Both the position numbers and the translations under genes were made by a program. The notes below the pieces were generated by a model, which was not told the origin of the DNA, made no database searches, and saw nothing but the letters and a program-made list of their open reading frames with translations. Below, in pieces: positions 17,038-26,240 of a DNA stretch of 64,000 nt (position 1 is the first letter of the stretch; each line of letters opens with the position of its first letter). Location of the stretch: NCBI RefSeq assembly GCF_001654455.1, contig NZ_CP015772.1:4712001-4776000 (forward strand), given 5' to 3'. The DNA comes from Niabella ginsenosidivorans (GTDB lineage: Bacteria; Bacteroidota; Bacteroidia; Chitinophagales; Chitinophagaceae).

Positions 17038-17638
17038 TTTTTTCAGTTTCAATGCTGCGTTTCCATTCAAAGAAACCCAATATAGCAACAACAAATAAGA
17101 ATATAGTTAATACTGCGTACAAGGGAAGCTGTTTATAAAACAGCAAGGGGATCGCAACGGCATTGCTGATGTTCAGCAGGATCCAGTTCTCCAGCTTACG
17201 CCGGGCAAGCAGCCACATGCCCGCCCAGGCGGTAGCGCTTACAAAAGCATCCATTACAGGCACAACAGAGTTGGTAAAAAATTTCAACACCAGGAACAGG
17301 ATCAGAAACCCGCCAATAACAATTGCCAGCACCGTTTTCCATTCCTGCCGGGTTGTTCTTGTAACAGGCAGTGGAACCACATCTCGTTTGTATACCCAGA
17401 ACCACCAGCCATAAATGCTCATAACCAGATAGTAGCCGTTTAAAATACTTTCAGCGTACAACCCGTTTGTTATAAATATATAAATGCTGATGACCACCGA
17501 AACGATCCCCGTTGGGTATAGCCACACTTTGTTGATCTTTGCAAACAGTACCTGTGCAATGCCAAAGCCCGCACCCAGCCATTCCAAAAGGGTAGTGTTC
17601 TTTATTTCCTGAATAAAAAAATGTATCCACTGTTCCAT
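16985..17638 (-). CDS. pnuT: Thiamine transporter of the PnuC family (PnuT)
   Basis: This 217-residue inner-membrane protein has about seven hydrophobic helices and the PnuC-family aromatic motif MSIYGWWFWVYKR (about residues 73-85) plus WAGMWLLARRKLENW. PnuC proteins facilitate uptake of vitamins that are then trapped by phosphorylation: nicotinamide riboside (PnuC), riboflavin (PnuX) or thiamine (PnuT). The TPP riboswitch just upstream makes thiamine the likely substrate. The C-terminal ~30 residues are polar and overlap the start of the dehydrogenase-like gene. No thiamine kinase is encoded beside it. Confidence 0.9.
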   Translation of the reverse strand: MEQWIHFFIQEIKNTTLLEWLGAGFGIAQVLFAKINKVWLYPTGIVSVVISIYIFITNGLYAESILNGYYLVMSIYGWWFWVYKRDVVPLPVTRTTRQEWKTVLAIVIGGFLILFLVLKFFTNSVVPVMDAFVSATAWAGMWLLARRKLENWILLNISNAVAIPLLFYKQLPLYAVLTIFLFVVAILGFFEWKRSIETEKNDSSGNKKAVGDFSKAV

Positions 17639-17677
17639 AATAGATCAAACACAGGATGGTATAAAGCTGGTACATTT

Positions 17678-17795
17678 CCTTTCCTACGCCGGCATTACCC
17701 GGATCAGGTTCCTGAAACCTGGCTGGTTTCAAAGGGTATATTCTCAGCCCTTATTTCATCCCGCCAATGGCGGAAAAGGCACCCCTGTTTGGTGT
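17678..17795 (-). promoter_or_regulatory. TPP (THI-box) riboswitch
   Basis: Read on the minus strand, conserved THI elements appear in order: AGGGGTGCC (about 17790-17778), GGGCTGAGAATATACCC (about 17752-17735), ACCTGATCCGGGTAAT (about 17710-17694) and GCCGGCGTAGGAAA ending near 17680. An extra stem (CCGCCATTGGCGG) sits in the variable P3 arm. It lies about 40 bases before pnuT and should shut off the pnuT unit when thiamine pyrophosphate is abundant. Confidence 0.95.
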
Positions 17796-18044
17796 GAAGA
17801 TAAGCAAAAGAATCAAGAGCCGGCATACTATATTGCGGATTCCTGAAACACAGATGTTCTAAAGGCCCTTTCAGGAAATCTGGACAGGCACAATATTCAG
17901 CCAGGGCCTTTAGTATAAAAGACATAAACCAGCTCCGGCACTTTCAATAACGGAGTTGTCCGGCAAAACCGAAAAAAAATAATTCAACCCCCTTATTCAT
18001 TGAGTTGGGTTTTGTAATATATTCGCTGCCATTAATTCTATTCC

Positions 18045-18488
18045 ATGCCGTCGTCAAAACGCTTATTCGTAAAGACTTCTACGCTGCCCAATGCCGGTAA
18101 AGGGTTGTTTACAAAAGTAAATATTGCCAAAAATGAAATTATTACTGAATACATTGGCAACCTTGTAACCTGGAAAGAGGTAGAGCAGGATGTAGATAAC
18201 GGCTATATTTTCCATATAAATGACGATGCCGTTATTGACGCCAGCAAAAACAAAAACTCTTTCGGGCGTTATGCCAATGATGCCGCCGGCCTGCAGCGGG
18301 TCAAAGGCATTACCAATAATGCGGAATACATGGAAGAAGGAACCCGTGTATTCATAAAAGCAAAAAGAGCGATTCCCGCAGGAAGCGAAATTTTTGTTGC
18401 CTATGGACCCCAGTACTGGAAACAGGTCAGGGAGAATATAAAGCTGGATGCAAGGGAACAAAAAAAGAAATCAAAAAAAGCACTATAG
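18045..18488 (+). CDS. SET-domain protein (putative protein-lysine methyltransferase)
   Basis: This 147-residue protein is almost entirely a SET domain. It opens with [18 protein letters not shown] (the 'xxxGxGLF' entry motif), has EYIGN, the [10 protein letters not shown] and NNAEY pseudoknot-like region (about residues 78-105) and closes with [14 protein letters not shown] (about 120-133). Bacterial SET proteins of this size use S-adenosylmethionine to methylate lysines; targets are rarely known. A short lysine-rich tail follows. obgE starts 59 bases downstream with its own promoter-like box. Confidence 0.88.
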   Translation: MPSSKRLFVKTSTLPNAGKGLFTKVNIAKNEIITEYIGNLVTWKEVEQDVDNGYIFHINDDAVIDASKNKNSFGRYANDAAGLQRVKGITNNAEYMEEGTRVFIKAKRAIPAGSEIFVAYGPQYWKQVRENIKLDAREQKKKSKKAL

Positions 18489-18529
18489 TCATCCGCAGTG
18501 CGCATTCTTTATTTCTGGAGGAATGCCGT

Positions 18530-18537
18530 TATCTTTG
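18530..18537 (+). promoter_or_regulatory. -7 box before obgE
   Basis: TATCTTTG matches TAnnTTTG and ends 10 bases before the obgE ATG, implying a leader of only a few bases. No convincing -33 TTTG is present at the usual distance. Confidence 0.45.
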
Positions 18538-18547
18538 TTTCAAGATA

Positions 18548-19561
18548 ATGGAGAAAAGCAATTTTGTAGACCAGATACGTATTTTCTGCCGCAGCGGCCA
18601 TGGCGGCGCGGGCATTAAGCATTTTTTGCGTGATAAGTTCACTTCCAAAGGAGGCCCCGACGGGGGCGACGGCGGCAGAGGCGCCCATATTATCCTGAAA
18701 GGAAACCGCAACCTGTGGACACTGCTGCATTTACGTTATTATAAAAATATCCTGGCTGAAAATGGTGAGAACGGCGGCCACAACAACCAAACCGGGCGCA
18801 GCGGAAAAGACGTGATCATTGAAGTGCCCTTAGGCACCATTGCACTGGATGAGGAAACTGGCGAAAAGGAAGCGGAAATTTTGGAGGACGGACAGGAGAT
18901 CATCTGGATGCCCGGCGGCAAGGGGGGCCTGGGCAATGCCAATTTTGCAACTGCCACCAACCAGGCGCCCGAATATGCGCAACCGGGTATGCCCGGTAAG
19001 GAAGGCTGGAAGGTGCTGGAGCTGAAAGTGCTGGCAGACGTAGGTCTGGTAGGTTTTCCCAATGCTGGGAAATCAACATTGCTCTCCGTGCTTACCGCCG
19101 CCAAACCTAAAATAGGCAACTATGCATTTACCACCATCACCCCCAATTTAGGCATTGTTGAATACCGCGACGGACGGAGTTTCTGCATGGCAGATATGCC
19201 GGGCATTATTGAGGGCGCAGCAGAAGGCCGGGGCCTCGGACACCGCTTTTTACGCCATATTGAGCGCAACCCCGTCCTCTTATTTTTAATTCCGGCAGAC
19301 AGCCCTGATCATCGCAAAGAATTTGACATCCTGATGAACGAACTGAAGCAGTACAACCCGGAACTGCTGCACAAACAATTTCTGATCGCGATCAGTAAAA
19401 GCGATATGCTCGACGATGAACTAAAAGCCGCCATCAGCAGGGAAATGCCGGAGCACATCCCGCATCTTTTTATATCTTCTGTTACCCAGCAGGGATTGAC
19501 CCAACTGAAAGACAGGCTTTGGGAAATATTAAATACATCGCTGGACATGCCCGGAAAATAA
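18548..19561 (+). CDS. obgE: GTPase ObgE/CgtA
   Basis: This 337-residue protein is the conserved ribosome-assembly and stress GTPase. The glycine-rich Obg fold fills residues 1-160 ([32 protein letters not shown]). The G domain follows with G1 GFPNAGKS (about 167), switch region TTITPNLG, G3 [17 protein letters not shown], and G4 SKSD in place of the usual NKxD. A short C-terminal tail replaces the OCT domain of some relatives, as usual in Bacteroidota. ObgE binds the 50S subunit and ppGpp. The downstream rhamnosidase gene is separated by 90 bases. Confidence 0.97.
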   Translation: MEKSNFVDQIRIFCRSGHGGAGIKHFLRDKFTSKGGPDGGDGGRGAHIILKGNRNLWTLLHLRYYKNILAENGENGGHNNQTGRSGKDVIIEVPLGTIALDEETGEKEAEILEDGQEIIWMPGGKGGLGNANFATATNQAPEYAQPGMPGKEGWKVLELKVLADVGLVGFPNAGKSTLLSVLTAAKPKIGNYAFTTITPNLGIVEYRDGRSFCMADMPGIIEGAAEGRGLGHRFLRHIERNPVLLFLIPADSPDHRKEFDILMNELKQYNPELLHKQFLIAISKSDMLDDELKAAISREMPEHIPHLFISSVTQQGLTQLKDRLWEILNTSLDMPGK

Positions 19562-19651
19562 GAGCTCTCAGGATTGTACAGGATAGTTGCCCGGATGATC
19601 CGCTGTATATTCGGACAACGGTTTATTTGGTAAAAGATACAAACTTGCTTT

Positions 19652-22360
19652 ATGAACAAAATTCTTTTTGTGTTTATAGCCGTGCTATGTTCACTGAGCA
19701 CAGGCGCACAATCCACTGTAAAGAACCTGCGTACAGAAAACCTTACTGATCCCGTGGGGCTTGATGTGCTTCAGCCACGTTTTAGCTGGCAGCTGGAAAA
19801 TAATAAAAGAAATACCTTACAGACCGCCTATGAAATAAAAGTGACCGCCAATGGCCGGCCGGTGTGGAACAGTGGAAAAACAAATTCGGATTCTTCCGTG
19901 CACGTTGCTTATAAAGGCCCCGCTTTGCAAAGCGGTCAGCCATACAGCTGGCAGGTGCGCGTATGGGATAACAGTGGCAAGCCATCCGCCTGGAGTCCTG
20001 CTGCCAGTTTTCAGATGGCATTGCTGCACCCGGCAGACTGGAAGGCAGAATGGATTGAGCCGGGCTATACAGAAGATGACACAATGCGCCCCTGCCCTTT
20101 ATTCCGTAAAATATTCAGTTCCGTCAAAAAAGTTGCCAGGGCTACCATATATATTACCTCTCACGGAATGTATGAAGCTTTTTTAAACGGCAACAGGATC
20201 GGTAATGCCTATCTTACCCCTGGCTGGACCTCTTATAAAAAAAGATTGCAATATCAGGTGTATGATGTTACGGATCAGTTAAGACAGGGCACCAATGCGC
20301 TGGGCGTTATACTGGGAAACGGCTGGTACCGTGGTTTTATTGGCTTTGAGAAACAGAATAATTTTTACGGGAAGGATATCGCCTTATTGCTGCAATTAAC
20401 TATTACCTACAGCGATGGCACTACAGCAACCATTGTCTCCGACGGTTCCTGGAAAACGGCTACCGGCCCCATTACCTATTCTGAAATTTATAACGGAGAA
20501 ACTATAGACGCGCGTAAAGACAAAACCGGATGGATGCAGCCCGGGTATAAGGATGACGACTGGGCTGCTGCCAAAACAGCCGCCTTTACAAAAGAGAACC
20601 TGCTGGCCACCTATAATGAACCCGTAAAAGCGCACGAGGTATTGAAACCCGTTAAACTGATAAAAACACCCAAAGGGGAAACCGTGCTGGATTTTGGTCA
20701 GAACCTGGTTGGCTGGGTACGCATGAAAGTGACCGGTAATGCCGGAGACTCTGTAAAACTTTTTCATGCAGAAGTGCTGGATAAAGCGGGCAATTTTTAT
20801 ACAGAGAACCTTCGTTCTGCAAAGCAGAAAAACACCTATGTGCTAAAGGGGGGCGCAACAGAAACCTTCTTTCCCCATTTTACCTGGCAGGGATTCCGTT
20901 ATGTAAAAATAGAAGGATACCCCGGTACGCCTGATCCAGATAATTTTGAAGCAGTGGTACTGCATTCAGATATGGAACCCACCGGAACTTTCACAACATC
21001 CAATCCGCTTATTAACCAGTTGCAGCATAATATTCAATGGGGACAAAAAGGCAATTTTTTAGACGTACCAACGGATTGCCCGCAACGGGATGAACGCCTT
21101 GGATGGACGGGCGATGCACAGGCCTTCTTCCGCACCGCTTCTTTTAACAGAGGTGTCAACAATTTTTTTGCCAAATGGCTGAAGGATGTAGCTGCCGACC
21201 AGATAGACGGCCGTGTTCCCTTTGTAATTCCCAATATTCTTGGCAACAGCGCCAATAGTGCAGGATGGGCAGACGTAGCCACCATTGTTCCATGGCAGCT
21301 ATACCTGGCTTATGGTGATAAACGCACACTGGCCGCCCAATATAACAGTATGAAAAATTATGTGGAAAGCATTCGTAAAACCACCAGTAATGATCTGTGG
21401 AATACCGGCTTTCATTTTGGTGACTGGCTGTTTTACCGCCCCGGCGATGATAACGATGGCCGGGCAGCAGTTACAGATAAATACCTTATTGCACAATGCT
21501 TTTATGCACACTCTGTTCAATTGCTGATCAACGCGGCAAAAGTGCTGGACAAAAAAGAAGATGCTGCAGCCTATTCGGATCTGTTAAATGCCGTTAAAGC
21601 CGCCTTCCTAAAAGAGTACATGACGCCTTCCGGCAGACTGGTTTCCGGCACCCAAACAGCCTATGTATTAGCCCTGTATTTTGATATGCTGCCTGAAAAC
21701 CTGAGGGAACAGGCCGCCCGGCGGCTGGTATACAATATAAAAAGCTATGGTAACCATTTAACCACCGGCTTTTTGGGAACGCCCTACCTGTGCCATGTTT
21801 TAACCCGCTTTGGTTACAGCAATGTTGCTTATGACCTGTTATTACAGGAAACCTATCCCTCATGGCTGTACCCCGTAAAAATGGGCGCTACTACCATTTG
21901 GGAACGCTGGGATGGCATAAAGCCTGATGGCAGTTTTCAGACACCAGGGATGAACTCTTTTAATCATTATGCTTACGGAGCCATCGGGGATTGGATGTAT
22001 CGTAAAATGGTGGGACTGGACACTTATGAAGACGGGCCCGGTTATAAACATATAAAAGTGATGCCGCATATCGGCGGGGGATTTAAACAGGCGTCTGCTG
22101 CTTTAAAAACCTATTACGGAACGGCATCGGCAGGCTGGACGGTAAATGGCAGTACAATTACAATAGATGTGGAAGTGCCGGCAAATACCACGGCTACCAT
22201 TTTTCTTCCGGCTACTGATGCTTCCGCAATTACAGAATCGGGCAAACCACTGACGTCTGTAAAAGAAATAAAAAGCCTGGGGAACGAAGAAGGTTATATC
22301 AGGGTGCAGACCGGCTCCGGCAAATACCGGTTTTCCATGCAGAGCAGGCCGGCCAAATAG
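19652..22360 (+). CDS. Alpha-L-rhamnosidase, GH78
   Basis: This 902-residue secreted enzyme should release terminal alpha-L-rhamnose from plant or microbial glycans. It has a signal peptide (ending STGAQS, about residue 20), an N-terminal Fn3-like domain (VGLDVLQPRFSWQL), the Bac_rhamnosid_N beta-sandwich (about 145-330, MYEAFLNGNRIGNAYLTPGW), a further beta domain, the (alpha/alpha)6 catalytic barrel with DCPQRDERLGWTGDAQAF (about 475) and TTIWERWDGIKPDGS (about 747), and a C-terminal beta-sandwich. Length and order match GH78. It stands alone, not inside the SusCD locus. Confidence 0.94.
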   Translation: MNKILFVFIAVLCSLSTGAQSTVKNLRTENLTDPVGLDVLQPRFSWQLENNKRNTLQTAYEIKVTANGRPVWNSGKTNSDSSVHVAYKGPALQSGQPYSWQVRVWDNSGKPSAWSPAASFQMALLHPADWKAEWIEPGYTEDDTMRPCPLFRKIFSSVKKVARATIYITSHGMYEAFLNGNRIGNAYLTPGWTSYKKRLQYQVYDVTDQLRQGTNALGVILGNGWYRGFIGFEKQNNFYGKDIALLLQLTITYSDGTTATIVSDGSWKTATGPITYSEIYNGETIDARKDKTGWMQPGYKDDDWAAAKTAAFTKENLLATYNEPVKAHEVLKPVKLIKTPKGETVLDFGQNLVGWVRMKVTGNAGDSVKLFHAEVLDKAGNFYTENLRSAKQKNTYVLKGGATETFFPHFTWQGFRYVKIEGYPGTPDPDNFEAVVLHSDMEPTGTFTTSNPLINQLQHNIQWGQKGNFLDVPTDCPQRDERLGWTGDAQAFFRTASFNRGVNNFFAKWLKDVAADQIDGRVPFVIPNILGNSANSAGWADVATIVPWQLYLAYGDKRTLAAQYNSMKNYVESIRKTTSNDLWNTGFHFGDWLFYRPGDDNDGRAAVTDKYLIAQCFYAHSVQLLINAAKVLDKKEDAAAYSDLLNAVKAAFLKEYMTPSGRLVSGTQTAYVLALYFDMLPENLREQAARRLVYNIKSYGNHLTTGFLGTPYLCHVLTRFGYSNVAYDLLLQETYPSWLYPVKMGATTIWERWDGIKPDGSFQTPGMNSFNHYAYGAIGDWMYRKMVGLDTYEDGPGYKHIKVMPHIGGGFKQASAALKTYYGTASAGWTVNGSTITIDVEVPANTTATIFLPATDASAITESGKPLTSVKEIKSLGNEEGYIRVQTGSGKYRFSMQSRPAK

Positions 22361-22387
22361 CCGTTGTTGCTGTACCCGGAAAATGTT

Positions 22388-23587
22388 TTACTTTCTTAAG
22401 ATATTGATCACATTCATTGTAGCAGTCTGCAGCTCCCCGTTGCGCCTGTAAATGATCTTTACTTTTCCATAGGTAGCCAGTAAAGCCTGTTTCAGATCGT
22501 CCAGCGTCATCCCGAACTTATTATTAATGGCAATAATTTCATCTCCCTCCTTAAGGCCCGCCTTGGCGGCCGGGGAGTCTTCGGGTATCTTGCCCGTAAC
22601 AGCTACCCCATTGATCAGGTAAAGCTCAATACCGGAATAAGCATAATCAAAAGGAGCGTTAAAAAACTGGTTGGGCATTAAATAAAACTGCTGTTTATCA
22701 TAATTCAGGATCACATTAAACCGCCTGAAGATCTCATTTCCTATAAGGCCTCCCAGGGAAGGATAAGACGTTACATTATAATCATCGCTGAAAATATTTA
22801 CGGGCACATTTTTGAACCTGTAAGGGCCCAGCCGCAATGACTTCATTACCGTTAAATACATATCTACCCTGCCTCCCAATCCTTCACCCTGCTTTAAATA
22901 GCGTTTGCGTCTGGATTTTAAAAAAGTGCTGTCGTTTATAAAATCTTCTGAAAATAAAACGGTAAGCCCTGCCCCGATGTCAAACAGATAATTAAAATTC
23001 CGTTTGCGGGCATCATTAATGCCGGTTCTTAAATAAGGAAGCATTCTTATATAAGGCCTTAAAAGATATCCTCCTTTCGGATACTTAAATACTCCGCGTG
23101 TATAAAGGCTTAATTCCTGTTTATCATAATCGAGTTTTACAATAAAACGGCTCAATACAGAATAGCCTACAATGCCATCTATTTTTCTTCCGTATAAGGA
23201 GGTGAGCACATCATAGTCAATAATATGAAAATTCAGGCTGTCAATTTCATAACCTCCAATGGTCAAACGGCGTTCTTTAAGAAAGCCCACCTTCCTGATA
23301 CCGCCAATGCCCCGGATCATTTTTTCAGGAGCGCCCGGCTTTAAATTCAGGCTTGCAACAGTAGTAGAATCTAATGAAATGCCGCCGCTGCCGGTATCCA
23401 GAATAAAGGAAAGCGAGTCCTTAAAATCATCAAGCAATGCTCTAAAGACAATGACGCCGCCAATAAATTGTTCAAAATGAACCGTAGTTAAAAGCGTGCT
23501 TGGCGGATCAACAAATTCTTCCTGGGCCTTTGCAGAAAATACACAGGCAAGCTGCAACGTTAAACCTATCAATAGCAACCGGATCAT
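22388..23587 (-). CDS. Secreted retropepsin-like aspartyl protease with C-terminal PDZ domain
   Basis: This 399-residue protein has a signal peptide (ending VFSAKAQ, about residue 22), then two pepsin-like halves: SFILDTGSGG near residue 60 holds the first catalytic Asp-Thr-Gly, and YLFDIGAGLTVL near 206 the second, where Thr is replaced by Ile. A PDZ domain occupies about 310-399 (GIELYLINGVAVTGKI..SPAAKAGLKEGDEIIAIN). Related Bacteroidota proteins are annotated as aspartyl protease family; with DIG instead of DTG the activity of this one is uncertain. It converges with the rhamnosidase gene. Confidence 0.88.
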   Translation of the reverse strand: MIRLLLIGLTLQLACVFSAKAQEEFVDPPSTLLTTVHFEQFIGGVIVFRALLDDFKDSLSFILDTGSGGISLDSTTVASLNLKPGAPEKMIRGIGGIRKVGFLKERRLTIGGYEIDSLNFHIIDYDVLTSLYGRKIDGIVGYSVLSRFIVKLDYDKQELSLYTRGVFKYPKGGYLLRPYIRMLPYLRTGINDARKRNFNYLFDIGAGLTVLFSEDFINDSTFLKSRRKRYLKQGEGLGGRVDMYLTVMKSLRLGPYRFKNVPVNIFSDDYNVTSYPSLGGLIGNEIFRRFNVILNYDKQQFYLMPNQFFNAPFDYAYSGIELYLINGVAVTGKIPEDSPAAKAGLKEGDEIIAINNKFGMTLDDLKQALLATYGKVKIIYRRNGELQTATMNVINILRK

Positions 23588-23731
23588 TCAATATTATTAA
23601 TAGCAGCTATAACATGCTCTGTTCTGCTGCTGCAGGCATTTACCTAAAAAACGGCAGCAACGTAATCTGGCCTTCTCTTAACGGCCATCAGGGAATAAAA
23701 ATGTTATCTCTTACTAAAGTTACATAAAAAT

Positions 23732-24910
23732 TTATTCTCTCAGTTGCCAGGCCGGGCTGTCTGATCTTAACCGGGTAATGGTATCTTTTACAAACTGAAG
23801 CGTATAACTCACTTCCTCTTCCGTTGTAAAACGGCTTAAACAAAAGCGTATAGCAGCTTTTGCCAGGTGGTCCGGCTGATGCATTGCTTTTAAAACATAG
23901 GAGGGGTCCAGCGACCCTGAAGTACACGCAGAGCCGGAAGACACCGCAATGTCCTTGCCAAGTGCCGTTATAATCTGGCTGCTGCTGAGGTAATCAAAGG
24001 AAAGATTGCTTACATGGGGCAGCCGGGCGGCGGCATCCCCGTTTAAATAAGTATCAGGAAGAGACAAAAGGCCTTTTTCTAACCGGTTACGCAGTTTTAA
24101 AAGGCGGGAATACTCATTCTGCATTTCACCGGCACAAAGCGCACAGGCTTTGCCAAAGCCAACAATACCCGGCACATTCAGTGTACCACTGCGGATATTC
24201 TTTTGCTGCCCGCCCCCGGTTATCTGGGGAGTTATTGTAACCCGTGGGTTCCTGCGGCTGATGTATAAGGCGCCCACCCCCTTAGGTCCATATAATTTAT
24301 GGCTGCTACAGGCCATTAAGGCCAGTTTGGATTCTTTTACATTAACAGGTATTTTTCCCGCGGCCTGGGTGGCATCAGAAAAAAACAAAACATTATGCTC
24401 ACAGGCAATCTTGCCGATCTCCTTTACCGGCATTACAACACCGGTTTCATTATTTGCCCATTGCAGTGCAATTAAAATAGTAGCCGGACGTATGGCAGCT
24501 CTTACAGCATCCGGATCTATTTGCCCGTTATCCGGTACATCCAGATAGGTGATTTCTATTCCTTTCTTTTCAAGCTCCCTGCAGGTATCCAGTACTGCCT
24601 TATGTTCTGTTTTTGTTGTAATAATATGATTGCCTTTACCGGCATAGGCTGTGCTTACCCCTCTTAATGCCAGATTACAGCTTTCAGTAGCCCCCGAAGT
24701 AAAGTAGAGCTCATCAGCACCGGCCCCGATCAGATCCGCGACCTGTTGCTGCGCCTCTTCCACTGCCGCGGCCGCTTTCCATCCAAACGGGTGGCTCCTG
24801 CTGGATGCATTTCCAAAATGATCTGTAAAGTAGGGCAGCATTGCGGTTACCACCCTTTCATCGCAGGGTGTGGTGGCACAGTTATCAAGATAGATCGGAA
24901 AACGGATCAT
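23732..24910 (-). CDS. Cysteine desulfurase (NifS/IscS-like)
   Basis: This is a PLP enzyme of about 392 residues that takes sulfur from cysteine for Fe-S clusters or thio-modification. Visible are the start IYLDNCATTP, FTSGATESCNLA, the PLP lysine in SSHKLYGPKGVGALY (about 200) and the active-site Cys loop SSGSACTSGSLDPSYVL (about 325-340). I chose ATG 24910, because the 17 upstream codons (from 24961) are not family-like. No iscU or regulator gene adjoins; the lipoprotein gene upstream ends 59 bases before. Confidence 0.93.
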   Translation of the reverse strand: MIRFPIYLDNCATTPCDERVVTAMLPYFTDHFGNASSRSHPFGWKAAAAVEEAQQQVADLIGAGADELYFTSGATESCNLALRGVSTAYAGKGNHIITTKTEHKAVLDTCRELEKKGIEITYLDVPDNGQIDPDAVRAAIRPATILIALQWANNETGVVMPVKEIGKIACEHNVLFFSDATQAAGKIPVNVKESKLALMACSSHKLYGPKGVGALYISRRNPRVTITPQITGGGQQKNIRSGTLNVPGIVGFGKACALCAGEMQNEYSRLLKLRNRLEKGLLSLPDTYLNGDAAARLPHVSNLSFDYLSSSQIITALGKDIAVSSGSACTSGSLDPSYVLKAMHQPDHLAKAAIRFCLSRFTTEEEVSYTLQFVKDTITRLRSDSPAWQLRE

Positions 24911-24969
24911 TTTAATAAAACACTGCGGTATATTGGGTGCAGCGCCTTTAAAATTAGTCAAAAGCAGCT

Positions 24970-25485
24970 TTACTCAGCAGGAATGGCCGGTTCTATTTTA
25001 ATATGATTTTTTGCAGCAAAAGCATTACGCTGCTTAATAAAATCATTATCAGCGGCGGTTTCCTCCTGCTGAAGCCGGCTGATGATCGTATCAACCCGGC
25101 TGTTTGCCTGGGCTGTATCTTTCTCTTCTTTATATATGCTCGCTATTTCAGTATAAGGCCCGTTAATGGATCTTTTATAAAATTCGCCAAGCCGTACGGC
25201 AGCGTCCCGGTAACCGGTATCCCCGTTAAAATCAGGAAGCTCTCTGAGGGTCTTTGTTACCGAATCAATCCGGGTTATATAACTGCCTATATCAGCCTGT
25301 GCACCGGAGCTATCGCTTCCGGTAACTCTTTGTACCGCAAATAAGGCTTGCTGCATCTGCTCCATGCGATCAATAATGAATTGATCATATGATACAGCAT
25401 CGGTAAATTGTTTCTTGCCGGGAGTTGAGCAGGCTATAACCAGAAAACCCAGCAAAACTGTTGTAACAATCAGTGCTTTTTTCAT
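24970..25485 (-). CDS. Predicted lipoprotein of unknown function, helical
   Basis: This 171-residue protein has a signal peptide with lipobox LVIAC (Cys about residue 19). The mature part is predicted to be nearly all alpha-helical and polar (DQFIIDRMEQMQQALF, ITRIDSVTKTLREL, ISRLQQEETAADNDFI), suggesting a small helical bundle or coiled coil in the periplasm. I do not recognise the family. It begins 11 bases after the rnc stop and may be in the acpP-fabF-rnc transcription unit. Confidence 0.7.
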   Translation of the reverse strand: MKKALIVTTVLLGFLVIACSTPGKKQFTDAVSYDQFIIDRMEQMQQALFAVQRVTGSDSSGAQADIGSYITRIDSVTKTLRELPDFNGDTGYRDAAVRLGEFYKRSINGPYTEIASIYKEEKDTAQANSRVDTIISRLQQEETAADNDFIKQRNAFAAKNHIKIEPAIPAE

Positions 25486-25496
25486 GTGCGCAAATT

Positions 25497-26234
25497 TTAT
25501 TGTGCCGGAACGCCTTCCTCATTATTGCTGATCCCCAAGGAATGAACAGCCAGGCTTGCCGCAATCTGAGAAGCGTCTTTTTTATTAAACGCTTTTCCCT
25601 GGGCAATTATTTCACCATCAACAACTGCGCCAATGGTAAACAGCCGGCGGCCATTTTCCAGTTTTTCCTCAATAGTGGTAAATTCTAATGATTTGCCCAG
25701 CTTATTTGCCCATCCATAGAGCTTGTTCTTATGATTGATTTCCCTCGTTTCCAGTTCATCCATAAACATGTGCGGGGAAATAATATAATCATATACCCAT
25801 TTGCTGGTTTTTTTGTACCCTAAATCCAGGTAAATAGCACCCACCAGCGCTTCCAGTGTATTACCAAAAATATGGCTTCCCCTTAATGTATGATCCAGCT
25901 TATTGAAATTAGCGATCTTTTTCAGGTTCATTTTAACCGCCACCTCGTTCAATTGCTGCCGGTTCACCATTTTGCTGCGCATTTCTGTAAGGAAGCCTTC
26001 TCCCTGGTAAGGATATCTTTTAAACAGATAATCGGCTACAAGTGCGCTCAGAACAGCGTCGCCCAGGTATTCCAGCCGTTCATTGTTCTCATCTACATTT
26101 TCTTTTAATGAACGATGAGTAAGCGCTGTTTTGTACAGGGATATATTATCAGGTGTAAAACCCAATATATTCCGTAACTGTTTTTTTAAAACGGTATCTG
26201 ATTTTCCCTTAAAAAGCTCTTTTATAAAATTCAC
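25497..26234 (-). CDS. rnc: Ribonuclease III
   Basis: This 245-residue protein cuts double-stranded RNA in rRNA and mRNA processing. The catalytic signature NERLEYLGDAVLSALVADYLF lies near residues 52-72, with the second acidic site in the LEALVGAIYLDLGY segment near 130. The C-terminal double-stranded-RNA-binding domain occupies about 165-235 (NHKNKLYGWANKLG.., KKDASQIAASLAVHSLG). Six bases after fabF, in the conserved order acpP-fabF-rnc. Confidence 0.96.
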   Translation of the reverse strand: MNFIKELFKGKSDTVLKKQLRNILGFTPDNISLYKTALTHRSLKENVDENNERLEYLGDAVLSALVADYLFKRYPYQGEGFLTEMRSKMVNRQQLNEVAVKMNLKKIANFNKLDHTLRGSHIFGNTLEALVGAIYLDLGYKKTSKWVYDYIISPHMFMDELETREINHKNKLYGWANKLGKSLEFTTIEEKLENGRRLFTIGAVVDGEIIAQGKAFNKKDASQIAASLAVHSLGISNNEEGVPAQ

Positions 26235-26240
26235 AGAACA

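Noticed and set aside
17704-17925. Minus-strand open frame of 73 residues
   Set aside because: Runs through the TPP riboswitch, whose conserved structure explains the sequence; no family match.
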